Positions 26,601 through 40,100 of a stretch of DNA of 64,000 bases are shown piece after piece. Below the pieces are notes generated by a model, which was not told where the DNA came from, did no database searches, and saw nothing but the letters and a program-made list of their open reading frames with translations. The stretch spans positions 2,041,109 through 2,105,108 of the forward strand of contig SCFE01000045.1 in the NCBI GenBank assembly GCA_004352715.1, read 5' to 3'. The position numbers and the translations under genes were made by a program. The stretch's first letter is position 1; each line of letters opens with the position of its first letter. Source of the stretch: Hofstenia miamia (taxonomy: Eukaryota > Xenacoelomorpha > Acoela).

Positions 26601-27400
26601 TATCACAAATAAATTTGAGGGCTTGTTGGAGAAATCAAGTAACATTGCAGCCCAACATTGTGCAGATATTGTTTGGAAATAGTTGAGATCCAACAGCTTT
26701 ACAACATTCTCATTCACACAACTGCGACACTAGATAATGTCCATGTTGAACAAGATGTGTTCTTGGCTGTGATGAAAAGTACAGTTGAAAGAACCTTATG
26801 AGCGATCCCAGGAATTTCATCAATTGTCGGTTCAGCATCGGGACAAAAACAGCAATGAGGTTAATCTTTCCTCGGAATGTTAGCAATGTAACAACTCTCC
26901 GGTACAACTATTGAAGTGCGAATTGCCATGAATGCAATCCAGTAAGTATCACTGGATAAAGAATCGACTTTTCTTCCATTTTCATCATTAATCACGATCT
27001 TGCGCGGACCCGTCCGAAATTGGGTGGTCTATTGACAGAAAACAGATTAGTTGTTGTTGCCATGGGCCTTGGACAGCGTTATTATCTCCACACTATGTAT
27101 GGGAAGAATTTCATTTATAACAGGGAAAGATATGTAAAAATTCAAGGATTCCCAAACTTCAAAATAGGCTGGGCGAAAATTGTACAAGAATGTGAAGAAA
27201 ACGGTTTGTGGCTTGAAAAGTACAATGGGGTTGTTTAGTGTCAAGTTCGGGTTCTGAGTGGGAGCATGTGCCACGCTACTTCCATTGAACGTTGTCAAGG
27301 GACTTTAGTGTTGTTCCAAGTCATATTTCGCTGTGATTGATTCCTCAAGAATCCGCTGATGTGCGTGCCTTGCATCAGAGGCGCTTATGACCCTATTTAT

Positions 27401-27609
27401 AATCTGTTAACACGTCTGTATTATTATTGCAATAATTTACCACTTTTGTTAGCTTGTGAAGTGGCACTCCCGCTAAAAAGCATCATTTTTCACAAAATCT
27501 GAAAATTTTGGCATTATGAAATACAATTTTTGGCTTTTTTTCCGTTACTCAATAAAATTTTCTAGAAATCTGTTGAGCACATCGGTTTAAATATATATAT
27601 ATATATATA
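27401..27609. repeat. Local duplicate, first copy
   Basis: AATCTGTTAACACGTCTGTA through the (TA)n tract near 27609 recurs almost exactly at 28301-28507. Confidence 0.88.
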
Positions 27610-28221
27610 TTCTAGTTTCAGCTAAATGAATGTGTTGCACTTAATAACATGGTTATGACACTGATCGGAGGTGGAATCCAACCCGAAATTCCACACCTGA
27701 TCCGAAGTTGTCCCAAAATTTTGTGTTTGAATATGAAAGGAATATGTGAATAGGAAAAAAAATTGTGTACATAAAATATGTTTTTGAAAACTAAAAAATT
27801 TAATAAAATATTTATCATTGACTGCTCATTAAAGTAAACCTGATTTTGAACTGATTATCTTTCAAACATTGAATACGGGCCCGACCCAATTTTCATCCGA
27901 TTTCACATATAACTGTCACATTACTTACATCTTGTCTTAGCCATTACTTCTATGTAATGATGCAAACCATTAAATCTATTATACGTCCTTACCATGTTTC
28001 AATGATTGAAAATCGTCAAGAACTGGACAATCATAATATTTTCCTTTTTATGAACACATTTGGCTAAGATATTGCAATTCCTTCACTTTTACAGGATTGT
28101 ATAGAAAGTAACCAAATTTTCACAAGAAAGAGAATTGAATTTCCTAATATTTTAACCGTAACAATTTTGTTCCTGACTCGATATTTTCTCGCTATAGGGC
28201 GCCGATTTAATATATTACAAT

Positions 28222-28299
28222 TATAAATCTATGTATTTTGATACTCTGTCGTGCATCTTTCAATGTGTAGCTAAATGTGTACATTGTATAAATTCTTCA
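28222..28299. repeat. Haplotype-like duplicate of 2047-2124
   Basis: These 78 bases match the sequence right after the first large gap, with one substitution in ATACTCTGTC. They are cut off by N 28300, after which the 27401 copy begins. 28301-28981 therefore looks like a segment wedged between two parts of copy B. Confidence 0.8.
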
Positions 28300-28300
28300 N

Positions 28301-28507
28301 AATCTGTTAACACGTCTGTATTATTATTGCAATAATTTACCACTTTTGTTAGCTTGTGAAGTGGCACTCCCGCTAAAAAGCATCATTTTTCACAAAATCT
28401 GAAAATTTTGGCATTATGAAATACAATTTTTGGCTTTTTTTCCGTTACTCAATAAAATTTTCTAGGAAACCTGTTAAGCACATCGGTTAAATATATATAT
28501 ATATATA
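28301..28507. repeat. Local duplicate, second copy
   Basis: Partner of 27401-27609, starting immediately after N 28300. Confidence 0.88.
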
Positions 28508-30861
28508 TGTAATAAGTTTTAGCTTTTAAAAAATGTATTTTCATACGCTTCTATCATTTTTCTTATCAGTGACCTTTGATGCTCCAGAATTTTGATTGTG
28601 TTCGCATATTTATATCCAGTCTTTCCTCTTGATGATTGAATGTAATCATCAGATGTTTTCAAGCTGGAATTAATCTATAAAAGAAAAATAAACATACTTA
28701 TCAAATTCAGTAACAGTTAAACTTATTTGTGAAAGTTGGTCTCATGTTGAGACCAAATTGTAGTTCATTCCCAGTTGTATTGAATAAGGCAACAGGTTTA
28801 CACAGATTTGCTTGGATTAATGTAAAGATTCTTTTGCTTCGCAATAACAAGTTTACGTCTTTTTGATGCATATCAATTTGATGAAATTGCGTTCAGGCGA
28901 TGCACGGCCACTTGTTTATTCATCAATTAAGTTTAATAGTAATTGTGTTTTTCTATCACTGGGAAGATTATAATCAACACCNTTAGACCTACCTACATTT
29001 AGGCCTGCATACCTAATTTTGGAAAATTCGGAGGCGCCAGCACACAAATAATGGGTACGGCTTAATAAAAATCGTGGAGCCCTCGTTGTTCTTACATTGC
29101 TGAATTTGAATTTATCAAAATTGTAGCGTTAAGAAATCACTACGTACTATTTGATAGTACGGTTTGATCATTTACATTACTATTTATAGACGTGTCTAAG
29201 CTCAAATTTGTCAAGTGTTAACTGTGAACGCGATGTAAATATTGGCAAATTCTTGTTGTGTATCAATCACATATACACTTTGTTTAAAATATAAGAACGC
29301 AAATTAACTCAAAAGAATACAAAAATCGTAATACCAAAGTACATAAATTCCTTAACCGACCGCGATCCGGGTTGACCCGCCCCCCTACACCTAATTGTCA
29401 CCGTTTGGGAAGAAGAATGCATGTTGGTCGTATATCCTAATCTGTAAATTCGTGAGTAATGTCGACAAGCAATTGTTATAAATAATTCATATGTATAATG
29501 GATGATATATAGAAATAATTTTCTAAAAATAGTTCGTAATTCCTTTTTACCTGTCATAGTTCTTAGCCGTGCTTTAAAGTAACAAATGCCTTGGTCCACA
29601 TTTTTTAACAACATCAAGTCTTTTAAGAAATTTCGAAATCTTGATATAGATCTGCCCGCTTTCATGTAATGGTAATTAGTCATAACCATAAAATACAGAA
29701 AATATTAACAATTTCTAATCTGATTTTGCAAAATATTGAAATTCTTCCCATACAAATTGTTCAGATATAAAGCGGTTAAAAGCCGGTCGCGACAACAACT
29801 ACCCTAAGCTATTTTGTTTTCCTTAGGTAAATAAACCCTCCACGCTCCGTTCAGATAGGAAGACCATTACCATTCCCTATCCTGTGGTGTTTTCAGACTT
29901 TAAATATCCGTATTTATATTTGTAAGTTAAAAATTGCCCAAAAATTGCTAAATTTTCTTAATTTGTAAAAATTTCCAATTATAAGCTAATTTGATTAAGT
30001 GGGCATGTACATGATATTTAATAAACTATTTTAAAGAAATGCAAAAGGTCTACCTCTTTGTGATTACCATTGAAAATTTAAAAATCTTTTGTTTATGTAA
30101 GAATCATTTATGCAAAATTTTAATACGGAGTTAGAGATACAAAAAAACTTGTAATATTATGTGTCACTGTCTGAAGAATATATACACGCACATTTCCTGC
30201 AAACGAAATGCCTTTATAACTGTAAAGTTATAATTTTGACTGACGTGATTACATGTTAAAGTTCATTGCAATTTATAAACAATTGATGATTTTTAAGACC
30301 TTTATAAACAAGCATTGATTCTATTCAGAAGTTTTATACAGATTTCCATGATTTACAGATATATATACATATATTTGCGTTTGCCTAAACATAATTACTC
30401 CTATTGACAACTACCATTCTGCCCCTAGACGGAAATGCTGGCGCGGTATACGCCATTATATGAACATACATATGAACATACAGTCTATAAAAAAAGGAAG
30501 CCTGTTGAAAATATTTCATCTCAACCCACGTGGTTGAATATTTAAGAAACCTCACAATTTTTAAATGTATTGAGAATTGAAAAGAAGAGTTCAACAATAA
30601 TTAATATACTAATAGAAAACAATAGAATATTTTAAAAAAAATTTATGCATATATAAACAATGTTTCTGATATCAACCTTATAATATTAGATTTATATGAC
30701 TCATATTTGTTTGGACAATAAGGAAAGAATTTTGTTATTAATGGATCCGACAGTAAATTAGTTCTAGCGCATCTTTTGTTTTTGCATGCGGATTATGTTT
30801 CTTTTCAATTTAATATTCTTTATTGGGATGTATTAATAATCTTTTTGATATTTAGACACAA

Positions 30862-31118
30862 ATGTCAGCTTTTGATGACGAATATGACGTCATCACGAGC
30901 GATGACTTTTCAGATACGATTCCGGAAGCAGATTTCGAGGATCACCAAAAGACCAAGGCAAACATTAGTGAGTTATATGCCTTGAAAAACCATCTTGACG
31001 GGAAGGTGGGCAATCGCCGGAAAAGAGAAAAACCCGCTAAGCGAGACAGAAAGCTCAACATCACTAAGCCTATTATTAGTTCGAACACACTAGCTTCAGG
31101 CGCATCTACACCGCTCAG
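30862..31118 (+). CDS. Spectrin-repeat protein, coding exon 1 (copy B)
   Basis: Same exon as 4379-4635, with the same acceptor six bases before the ATG and the same CTCAG|GTAAAC donor. The only difference is CAT to TAT (Tyr at residue 41). The preceding 700 bp, hidden by a gap in copy A, hold no upstream exon I can recognise. Confidence 0.75.
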
Positions 31119-34100
31119 GTAAACTGCTTGTAGAAAAAATATATAACAATATTTAGCAATCTCTTGGACAGTTTCAGTTAAAATATACTCTCTGTAAACT
31201 CTAAGCGGCTATGTACTTTATAAAGGATAAACTGATCTTCCACATTTCCTTGCAATGTTTCCAAGTGCAATTTGAAATTTAGAAATCCTGAGATAATGAT
31301 ACACTCTTTGGCAAAAGTGCTCGAAAGTAATTTTGAAAATTTGCACTAAAGCTATCATTGTTCATGGAGTATATGAAACGATTCAATATTTTTCATTGAC
31401 AATTCCAATTCTTTTAAAAATGTTTTTGAATTCTCCCAATTCCTAATGTTCAGATAATGAGACAGTCGAAATGCTAATTTCAATACTGCGCTTACATTTG
31501 CAAAGTTTATATTTAACCTTAAGCTGCCTGAGGATTTTTGAAATTTTTCATGATCATATAAAAAACATTTCAACGCTTATGGCTCAGAAACTATTAAAGC
31601 TATGCTAAATCTGAAAGCGTCAAGTGTAGAGGTCGGACCACCTGACTTTGCGCACGGCACGCCACAATGGTTTTGGAATATCTTTGCACATATCAAGAAA
31701 CAGTCAAAGTTTCCTAGTTACTTCCATGGGCTTAAAACTTTATAAATACATGAACATTATGTATGGAGAGGGTTAGAGATTTCATATATTCGATATCTTT
31801 AAGGAAAAAATTCTAATCTTTTGAACAACGTCAGCTACATCAATACACTTTAATAGAAATTTTCAACATTGGATTAAATCATGTTCCCCAATAGAATTGC
31901 CCATGTCTCACGATTTTCAAATTTATTAATAGGCTTGGAGAAAATTCGTTGTGGAAAACGGTTTGTATTTTAAAATGAACGATATTTTTGTAATAATGTA
32001 GGGAAACAATGTGGTTTTCTTAAACTTTTAGCTAAATTCTAAAGGAACTTTGTAATTGCAAGTTGTTAAATTAAGTTAAGTACTGATGTTAAAGTCTATT
32101 ATTGAAACAGCCAGTATTTTGAACTTAATTTGTTGAATTATTTCGCTGGTGACTCACTGAGGAAACGGATTAAATATTAAAACTCATTTTTTAAGTGAAG
32201 AAAAAATAGAAAATTTTTTTAAAAAATAAAAAATAATATACTAACAAATCTTTGAAAGGATCAAGATGAGAACACTAATTAAAAAAAGCAAAGTTAGTTG
32301 AATAATGAATTAGTTCAACTGCTATAAAATAGCAGTTTAGTATTGGCATACATCTATCTATAGCTATCTAGGTTTGATTAATGAGTTGTTAAAACTATTC
32401 AAACGGAAATCACTGGCATAAAAATTCATATTGGTTAGTTCTATAACCCTGGCATTTAGTGAAGCCACATCCGCAAACTCCTCCGATTTTGAAACCCCTT
32501 TTTGTGATGGCGAAGGAGAAGCTAACCTAGATAAGTTAGATAGCATGAATCGTAACTGGAATGATCTAAGAACCCAAGTAAGTTTATTGTATTAATAATT
32601 GCATTTTTTGTATGTGTGTTTGGAGGTATTAAATAAGTCTGATTATATTGCAAAGGCAATTTCCAATTGAAAAAACTAGAAAAATAAAAATGGAGAAACT
32701 TACAGGCAACGTATTCAATGTAAAAAATATTTCAAATTTCCTTCACCTCTGTAGCATTTAAAAACAACTTCAAACTAAATTGTTTTTCATTTTTTGATTT
32801 GAAGGATTTTCTTTCAAATNNNNNNNNNNNNNNNNNNNNTAAAAATGGAGAAACTTACAGGCAAAGTATTCAATGTAAAAAATATTTCAAATTTCCTTCA
32901 CCTCTGTAGCATTTAAAAACAACTTCAAACTAAATTGTTTTTCAATTTTTGATTTGAAGGATTTTCCTTCAAATAATTTAAATGTAATCAATTTAAAAAA
33001 TAAATGAAAAAGTACTTTTCTAACCCCATAATAAAACTAATTGTATTTTAAGAAAATCCATCACAATTCTTCATGTTTGGTTACTAAAATATTTTTAATA
33101 AAGACAACTATAAAATCATACAAACTAGAATGTCATTGGTTTATAGAATTTAGTCAGAGTCTCAGGTTCCAAGTAGACACACTATATAACCTTTATTTTG
33201 GACAAATTTTGCTGATACAATATATTTGAACTTGTAGTATTTTATAATTCTTAGCTAAGCTTTTAAGAAATATTCAAGGTAATGATATTAATAATAATAT
33301 TTTAGCATAGGACCTAAGAACACTTGACAGCAATATATAATAGGAGCAAAATCTGACCATCTACATTACATGTATAGGAGTCCATGGCTATTCATGAAAT
33401 TGTATTGAAACTAATTATTTTCATATAATTTATTAAATAGCCTAAGCAAAATTCAATTTTAAAGACATACAATAATTTCTCTATAACCAAAGAAAAGTAG
33501 AACATTGACTGCATATTGCATTCCGAAAATCACTATAATACTTTAATAGCTATATTTAACTTTTCCTCTACATTGTCTAGTTTGTACATATTTACAAAAT
33601 TGCAAACCTTACAATAAGGAACTTATATGTACAGTATTTACAAAATTAAACAATGTATACAACATAGACAAGTAAGAAAAAATAAAAGCTACACAGAACA
33701 GTAAATAAAAAACAATTAAAAGACAAAATAAATTAAAAAAGACATATAGATTAAAAATAATTTGCAGCTAGTAATTTCTCCAAACATTTGATTTAGTGTT
33801 GTACCCATATTCATATTGATTTGCGAGTAGGTTTTCCTTCAGCAGTTTTTTAAATTATTTTGGTGCTTTCCGAATATTGATCGGCAATTTGTTCCAAATT
33901 CGGCAAACTGTAGAAGAAAAAGAGAAATTCCAATATTTTATTTGAGTATTGTTTATCAGTTTCTTTGATCTAGTATTTAGTTTCAGGTATATTTTTTAGA
34001 AATTACTGTCTTGGTGGTTATTTGTATGTGTAAATTAAACTGCTATAAGGAAAAACAACTCCATTACAGCAACTGCAATTGTTTTAAAATAGTAATTTCT

Positions 34101-37100
34101 CATTGTAAAATGCTTCTGATATGTACATGTTTATCCTAAAATACTATATTGGCGCATTATACCATCAATAGTCATACACAAGTACATTTATTTTCAGTGG
34201 CTGACACCAACTAGTAAAGTTCCAAAGAAAATTCCATTGATTTTACAAGTTAATACTTTGATGATTTCCTCTGATTAAAATAGGTAGTTCTCAATAAATT
34301 AAAACGTTGTATATATTGTCATAATAATATTATGATAATATATTGCTAGCAAATTTCAATTGCAACATATTTATTCTTCATTTATTGAATTTCACTAGCA
34401 TTGCAATACATTATTGCAAGATCTTGCTTTTGATCATCATATGTCTTGTGCTACATTTTACTGCTACAGTAGCTCTTTCTATATCAAAACACTTTCCATA
34501 GTTTTCTTGTCATGCTTCACATAAATATTTTGGGAATCAATACCAATATAAAAACAGAGCTTCCAGAGTTTACAAATACCTCTGTCAAGTATGATACAGT
34601 AGTTCTGACTATGTACCTCTCTTACGCAAGTATCATTCGGAAAGTTCCAATTACCATTCGTAAAAATTCTTCGGAGATAAACCAATGAGTTTTATAAAAA
34701 CATTTTTAGACGAAATTTGTTCGGTCACTGACGCAAAATGTAAAATTTTATTTAAAGATTTGAATAATGTGGTATTTATTAATAAAGAAATTGTTACTCA
34801 ATGTCTTTTTCCTTGGAAATATCTTCAAAAGAGCGTTATAATAGGCTTTTTTTCTATCTCGAATTCCTTATTTTACTCCTTAGAAGTTATCAATTCAAGT
34901 CATTTAATTGACGCTAGATGGCACCTTATTGTGCAACACAAAATTCAAATTAAACCAACAAACATTTTCGGGTTCGAGCGTAGGAATAACGTCACATTGA
35001 CTATTCGAGCTCCTGGTACATCAGTACCACACTGGTCACCTGCAGGCAACATCTTTTATATATGCATTCAAAAACATTTTTATATAGTGAATTCAAAAAA
35101 GACCACAAATTTGTTTTAATGATTTTTATTTAGCGTCTTCTGTCCTTATTCAAACTCGAATTTCAAGTTCAGATTTTTTATAGATGCCAAAATTTAACTC
35201 GCGGGTTTGAAATCCCACCTCTCTCTCTCCCCCGACCATTAAGAAATGTCTGACAATTATAATCGTGAAATTAAACACGGCCAGGAATGAAAACCTGTTG
35301 AAATTAAGGGTCTACCGATGATTAGCCCGATATCGAATCAGAAATTATTGCGATTTTGGGCATTTTTAGCATAAATTCTAAAAAATCTCATCGTATTCTG
35401 AATTGCTACTTTAAAATTTACTACTAATTTATGGGTTCAGTTAATTTAAGTAAATGTTTAAAACGATGTTAATATTCGTATTGTTGTTTTGTGTAATTGT
35501 TTGCTAATATCCTTACTTCTAGTGTTTTAAATTTGTCGCGAAATCATTTCCTGTAAATGCACACACAACAGATGTAGAAAGGTAAATCATATTGCACTAT
35601 GTTACATTATTTATGTAATTTAGTTATTAATAACAGCATTCCTTTAAACGCAAAGTCACTCAGAAATTATAAACAATATTTATATTTAATATAATTTTTT
35701 TTAAATATCTGAATATGATAATTACATGATTACAAAAACTGTATGAAAACAGCTAATNTTATTTAAAAATTAGCTTAAATCTTTATTATATTTCTCACAA
35801 CATTAATGTTCTTGCAGAGTACATTCCTAAAACTGTAATTTTGTTTTGTGCTTATTTGACTGTTCCTCATTAAAATTAGCAATATTGGTTATACATGTTT
35901 ATCAATCAGATAATATCTTAAGAAGGAGACTTTTGAAACTGATATGAATTACATTTAAGCATTCAAGTATTAATGTAGCGAACCCTTTAGTGTGATGCCC
36001 TGGGTGACGAAATGAGTAACAAACTTAATCGCTATATGGAGTACCAAAAATCACTAGAAGATGTGCAGAATAAAATCGAAGTTTTGTATGCGGCACTTAA
36101 GGCACCCTTCAGCTCAGAGCGACCTCTTCAAGAGCAAATGGATAAAATAGAAGTAAGTTTGAATGTATCTTTAACTATGTACTAAATCAAGTTAAAACAC
36201 AAATATTTATTTGAAATCGTGTTATTGACTATTATGCTAATATTTTATTGAGATGCACATATCGAAATATACATACCACTCGTACATGCGGGCCTGGATT
36301 CCAAATTATTAGTGGGGATTCCCTATATAAAAAGAACAAATATTTAAAAAGTTTTGATTACATATACATCGTACAATTACGAAAATATAAAGAATATGGA
36401 ATTTGGAAATTGGACAATCAATAATTTATTAATTTCGTTGTAAAATCTAAAAAAATAGTAAAAAAAGTGTAATGTATCCATATTGCCAAGTTAGTTCATT
36501 ACTTTAATTGGGACGTTGAATGATTTATTAATGCAATATGGTTATTGTTTTTCATATCATTTTAATTTGCAAACATTTATACCTTGTTCAAAACGGTTTC
36601 GTATGTGTCGTATTATAATTTTTTTGAAAACTTTTTAAAATGGGCTTACTATAGCCCACATTGTGCTGTTGATTCAGATGTACTAGGATTTCATGTTTAC
36701 CAGTGCTATCAAAGATTCCGATCCCATGGCTCAATGTGATGTGATCCCACGACATATTTTTTATTTTGACAAAATTGTAAATAACATTCTGAAATCCGTG
36801 GTCGCAGTTTTTAATCATGCAACATATCAATTGCTGTATTTTTTAACTATACTACATTNGTGAAAGGTTTTTCATCAAATTTATATAAGGATTAGTGAGT
36901 TGCAAGCCGCTATAGAAAGTAATTATGGTTAAATTGAAGTAGCTACGAAAATCGGCAAAAATTGAGTTTATTACTATTAATAGGCCAACTTAATGTTAAA
37001 TTTACATGATTTGTCAGAAATATAAATGTTAGTTTTAAATATATCTTAAATATATTTAAAAATTATCTTAAATCTTCATTATATTTCTCACAGCATTAAT

Positions 37101-40100
37101 GTTCTTGCAGAGTACATTCCTAAAACTGTAATTTTGTTTTGTGCTTATTTGGCTGTTCCTCATTAAAATTAGCAATATTGGTTACACATGTTTATCAATC
37201 AGATAATATCTTAAGAAGAAGAAGACTTTTGAAACTGATATGAATTACATTCAAGTATTAATGTAGCGAACCCTTTAGTGTGATGCCATGGGTGACGAAA
37301 TGACTAACAAACTTAATCGCTATATGGAGTACCAAAAATCACTAGAAGATGTGCAGAATAAAATCGAAGTTTTGTATGCGGCACTTAAGGCACCCTTCAG
37401 CTCAGAGCGACCTCTTCAAGAGCAAATGGATAAAATAGAAGTAAGTTTGAATGTATCTTTAACTATGTACTAAATCAAGTTAAAACACAAATATTTATTT
37501 GAAATCGTGTTATTGACTATTATGCTAATATTTTATTGAGATGCACATATCGAAATATACATACCACTCGTACATGCGGGCCTGGATTCCAAATTATTAG
37601 TGGGGATTCCCTATATAAAAAGAACAAATATTTAAAAAGTTTTGATTACATATACATCGTACAATTACGAAAATATAAAGAATATGGAATTTGGAAATTG
37701 GACAATCAATAATTTATTAATTTCGTTGTAAAATCTAAAAAAATAGTAAAAAAAGTGTAATGTATCCATATTGCCAAGTTAGTTCATTACTTTAATTGGG
37801 ACGTTGAATGATTTATTAATGCAATATGGTTATTGTTTTTCATATCATTTTAATTTGCAAACATTTATACCTTGTTCAAAACGGTTTCGTATGTGTCGTA
37901 TTATAATTTTTTTGAAAACTTTTTAAAATGGGCTTACTATAGCCCACATTGTGCTGTTGATTCAGATGTACTAGGATTTCATGTTTACCAGTGCTATCAA
38001 AGATTCCGATCCCATGGCTCAATGTGATGTGATCCCACGACATATTTTTTATTTTGACAAAATTGTAAATAATATTCTGAAATCCGTGGTCGCAGTTTTT
38101 ATCATGCAACATATCAATTGCTGTATTTTTTAACTATACTACATTACATAAAACTGACTAAATCAAATACATGTATAAAATAAATGATTTACTGATAAAT
38201 AATGGGGATTTCAGGTGTGATCCTCGATCAGCTATTGGGTTTGGTCACGTGATAATGAGGATTCAGAGTGAAAAATTAAGATTGAAGTTCTTCTTTATAT
38301 ATACATACTTATATACGCCTAAGACTTTAATTATTTTATTAATGCAATAATGAATGGGTAATAATAAATAAAATTGTAAAAATTAGAATCTATGCTTGGT
38401 AACAGGAGCATTGAAATTCGTTACCATGTAGAACCAATTAGATTCTTAATTTTTAATGGAATTAATGTTTTAACTATGCCAATAGTTGGTGATAAGATGG
38501 TGTACTAACCCTAAAGCAATATAGCATTTATCATATACATATTTCATAGAGGAACAGTATGTTATGATGTAAATGGTATATACTCGTTACTGAGTAGTTC
38601 TGTGTTAATAAATCAAAGAAAAATGAGTTTCTCAAAAACAATATTCTGTCTTATTGATGAACCTACTAAGGATTCACACTTGATATATTTCAATAATAAA
38701 ATAAATCATTATTGAATGAGTAACATCCATTCTAACAGTGAAAATGAAATTCCGTTACTCCTTGACCAACCCCAATTGTAGAAATATCTATGCTAGCAAC
38801 AACCAGCCAAAGCAAGAATTAAATGACAAAAATTGAAAAAACTGAAATATATTTAATATTTATGCACATGGTAAGATCAGAAGCGGCATTAAATAAAAGT
38901 TGAAAATGAAGGGTTTGGTTGACATTAATAATTATAACAACAACGGTACCATCGATAGTAGATTGGATTGCGTGTCAACTTAAATAGATTGGGTCAGGTC
39001 ACAGGTCATTTATAAACATTAGTGCGGAAGAACACTAATAAATTTGAAGAAAAATTTTTTTAGTGAAAAATTTTAATTCTTAAAGATTTTAATTATTTTT
39101 GTATTTTTGATTGGTTTCGCATTGGTCTTATTTCGCATTGTTCTTATTGTTTCTTTTATGTTGAAAATTTTGTGTATTATACTAGTAATCTATCTTTGAT
39201 AATGGCCATATATATANNNNNNNNNNNNNNNNNNNNNNNNNNNNNNNNNNNNNNNNNNNNNNNNNNNNNNNNNNNNNNNNNNNNNNNNNNNNNNNNNNNN
39301 NNNNNNNNNNNNNNNNNNNNNNNNNNNNNNNNNNNNNNNNNNNNNNNNNNNNNNNNNNNNNNNNNNNNNNNNNNNNNNNNNNNNNNNNNNNNNNNNNNNN
39401 NNNNNNNNNNNNNNNNNNNNNNNNNNNNNNNNNNNNNNNNNNNNNNNNNNNNNNNNNNNNNNNNNNNNNNNNNNNNNNNNNNNNNNNNNNNNNNNNNNNN
39501 NNNNNNNNNNNNNNNNNNNNNNNNNNNNTATATATATATAGCATACCACGGCTATATCAATTGATTGACATTTTTGGATTCCTATGGAAAATGTGACTGT
39601 TTTGTAAATTTTGAGTTTACTGCTTAATTTCAAATGCGAATGCGTTTTGTTGAACATTAGTTCCTGACAAAAAAATCTTAAGCCGGTCCATGGAACAATG
39701 TTTAACATCATCAGTATATTAAAACTTTTAAATATATAAATAGCTTTTGCAATGGACTTTTCGACCTCGAGCATAAATTAAATGGATTGTAATTTCATAA
39801 TTATGGTTTTTGCATTGCAAAGAAATAAATGCACTTTAATCCGAATAGGCCCATTTTGTAAATCTGATTTTTTAAGAAATAATCTATAAATAGCTAGATT
39901 TTGTGAAAGTATTTACGACAGCATTTTGTGCGCTAATCAGCATATAATTGTAACTGCATTGTTAATAGAATTTTCTTCTTAAGACATTTCTATTAAGCCT
40001 CCAACAGAAATTTTCCAAATTTTCATACAGCAAGCATTGACCCGGGTGCTTGCAAACAATACACATAGCCTACTTATAAATATAATACCGATCAATGTTT

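Larger units (their letters stand above)
10460..28221. other. Long stretch without recognisable gene
   Basis: I found no exon chain, conserved protein or RNA gene here. Open frames are short, scattered and of biased composition. The content is dispersed repeats, microsatellites and near-identical tandem copies, listed separately. By position it may be 5' flanking DNA of the gene's copy B. Confidence 0.55.
28983..35757. repeat. Haplotype-like duplicate block, copy B (pairs with 2187-8917)
   Basis: Begins at TTAGACCTACCTAC after N 28982 and ends at AACAGCTAAT before N 35758. It carries a second exon 1 and exon 2 and resolves all but one 20-N gap. Inside it, sequence before the gap at 32820 (TAAAAATGGAGAAACTTACA, about 32686-32819) starts again after the gap at 32839, a further small overlap kept twice. 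Confidence 0.85.

Noticed and set aside
27020-27298. Overlapping 72- and 83-codon frames on both strands
   Set aside because: No known motif, no splice context, and frames on opposite strands overlap.
36588-36830. 80-codon minus-strand frame in intron 3 (and 37876-38112)
   Set aside because: An indel alters the N-terminus between the two copies and no protein family is recognised; it appears twice only through the block duplication.
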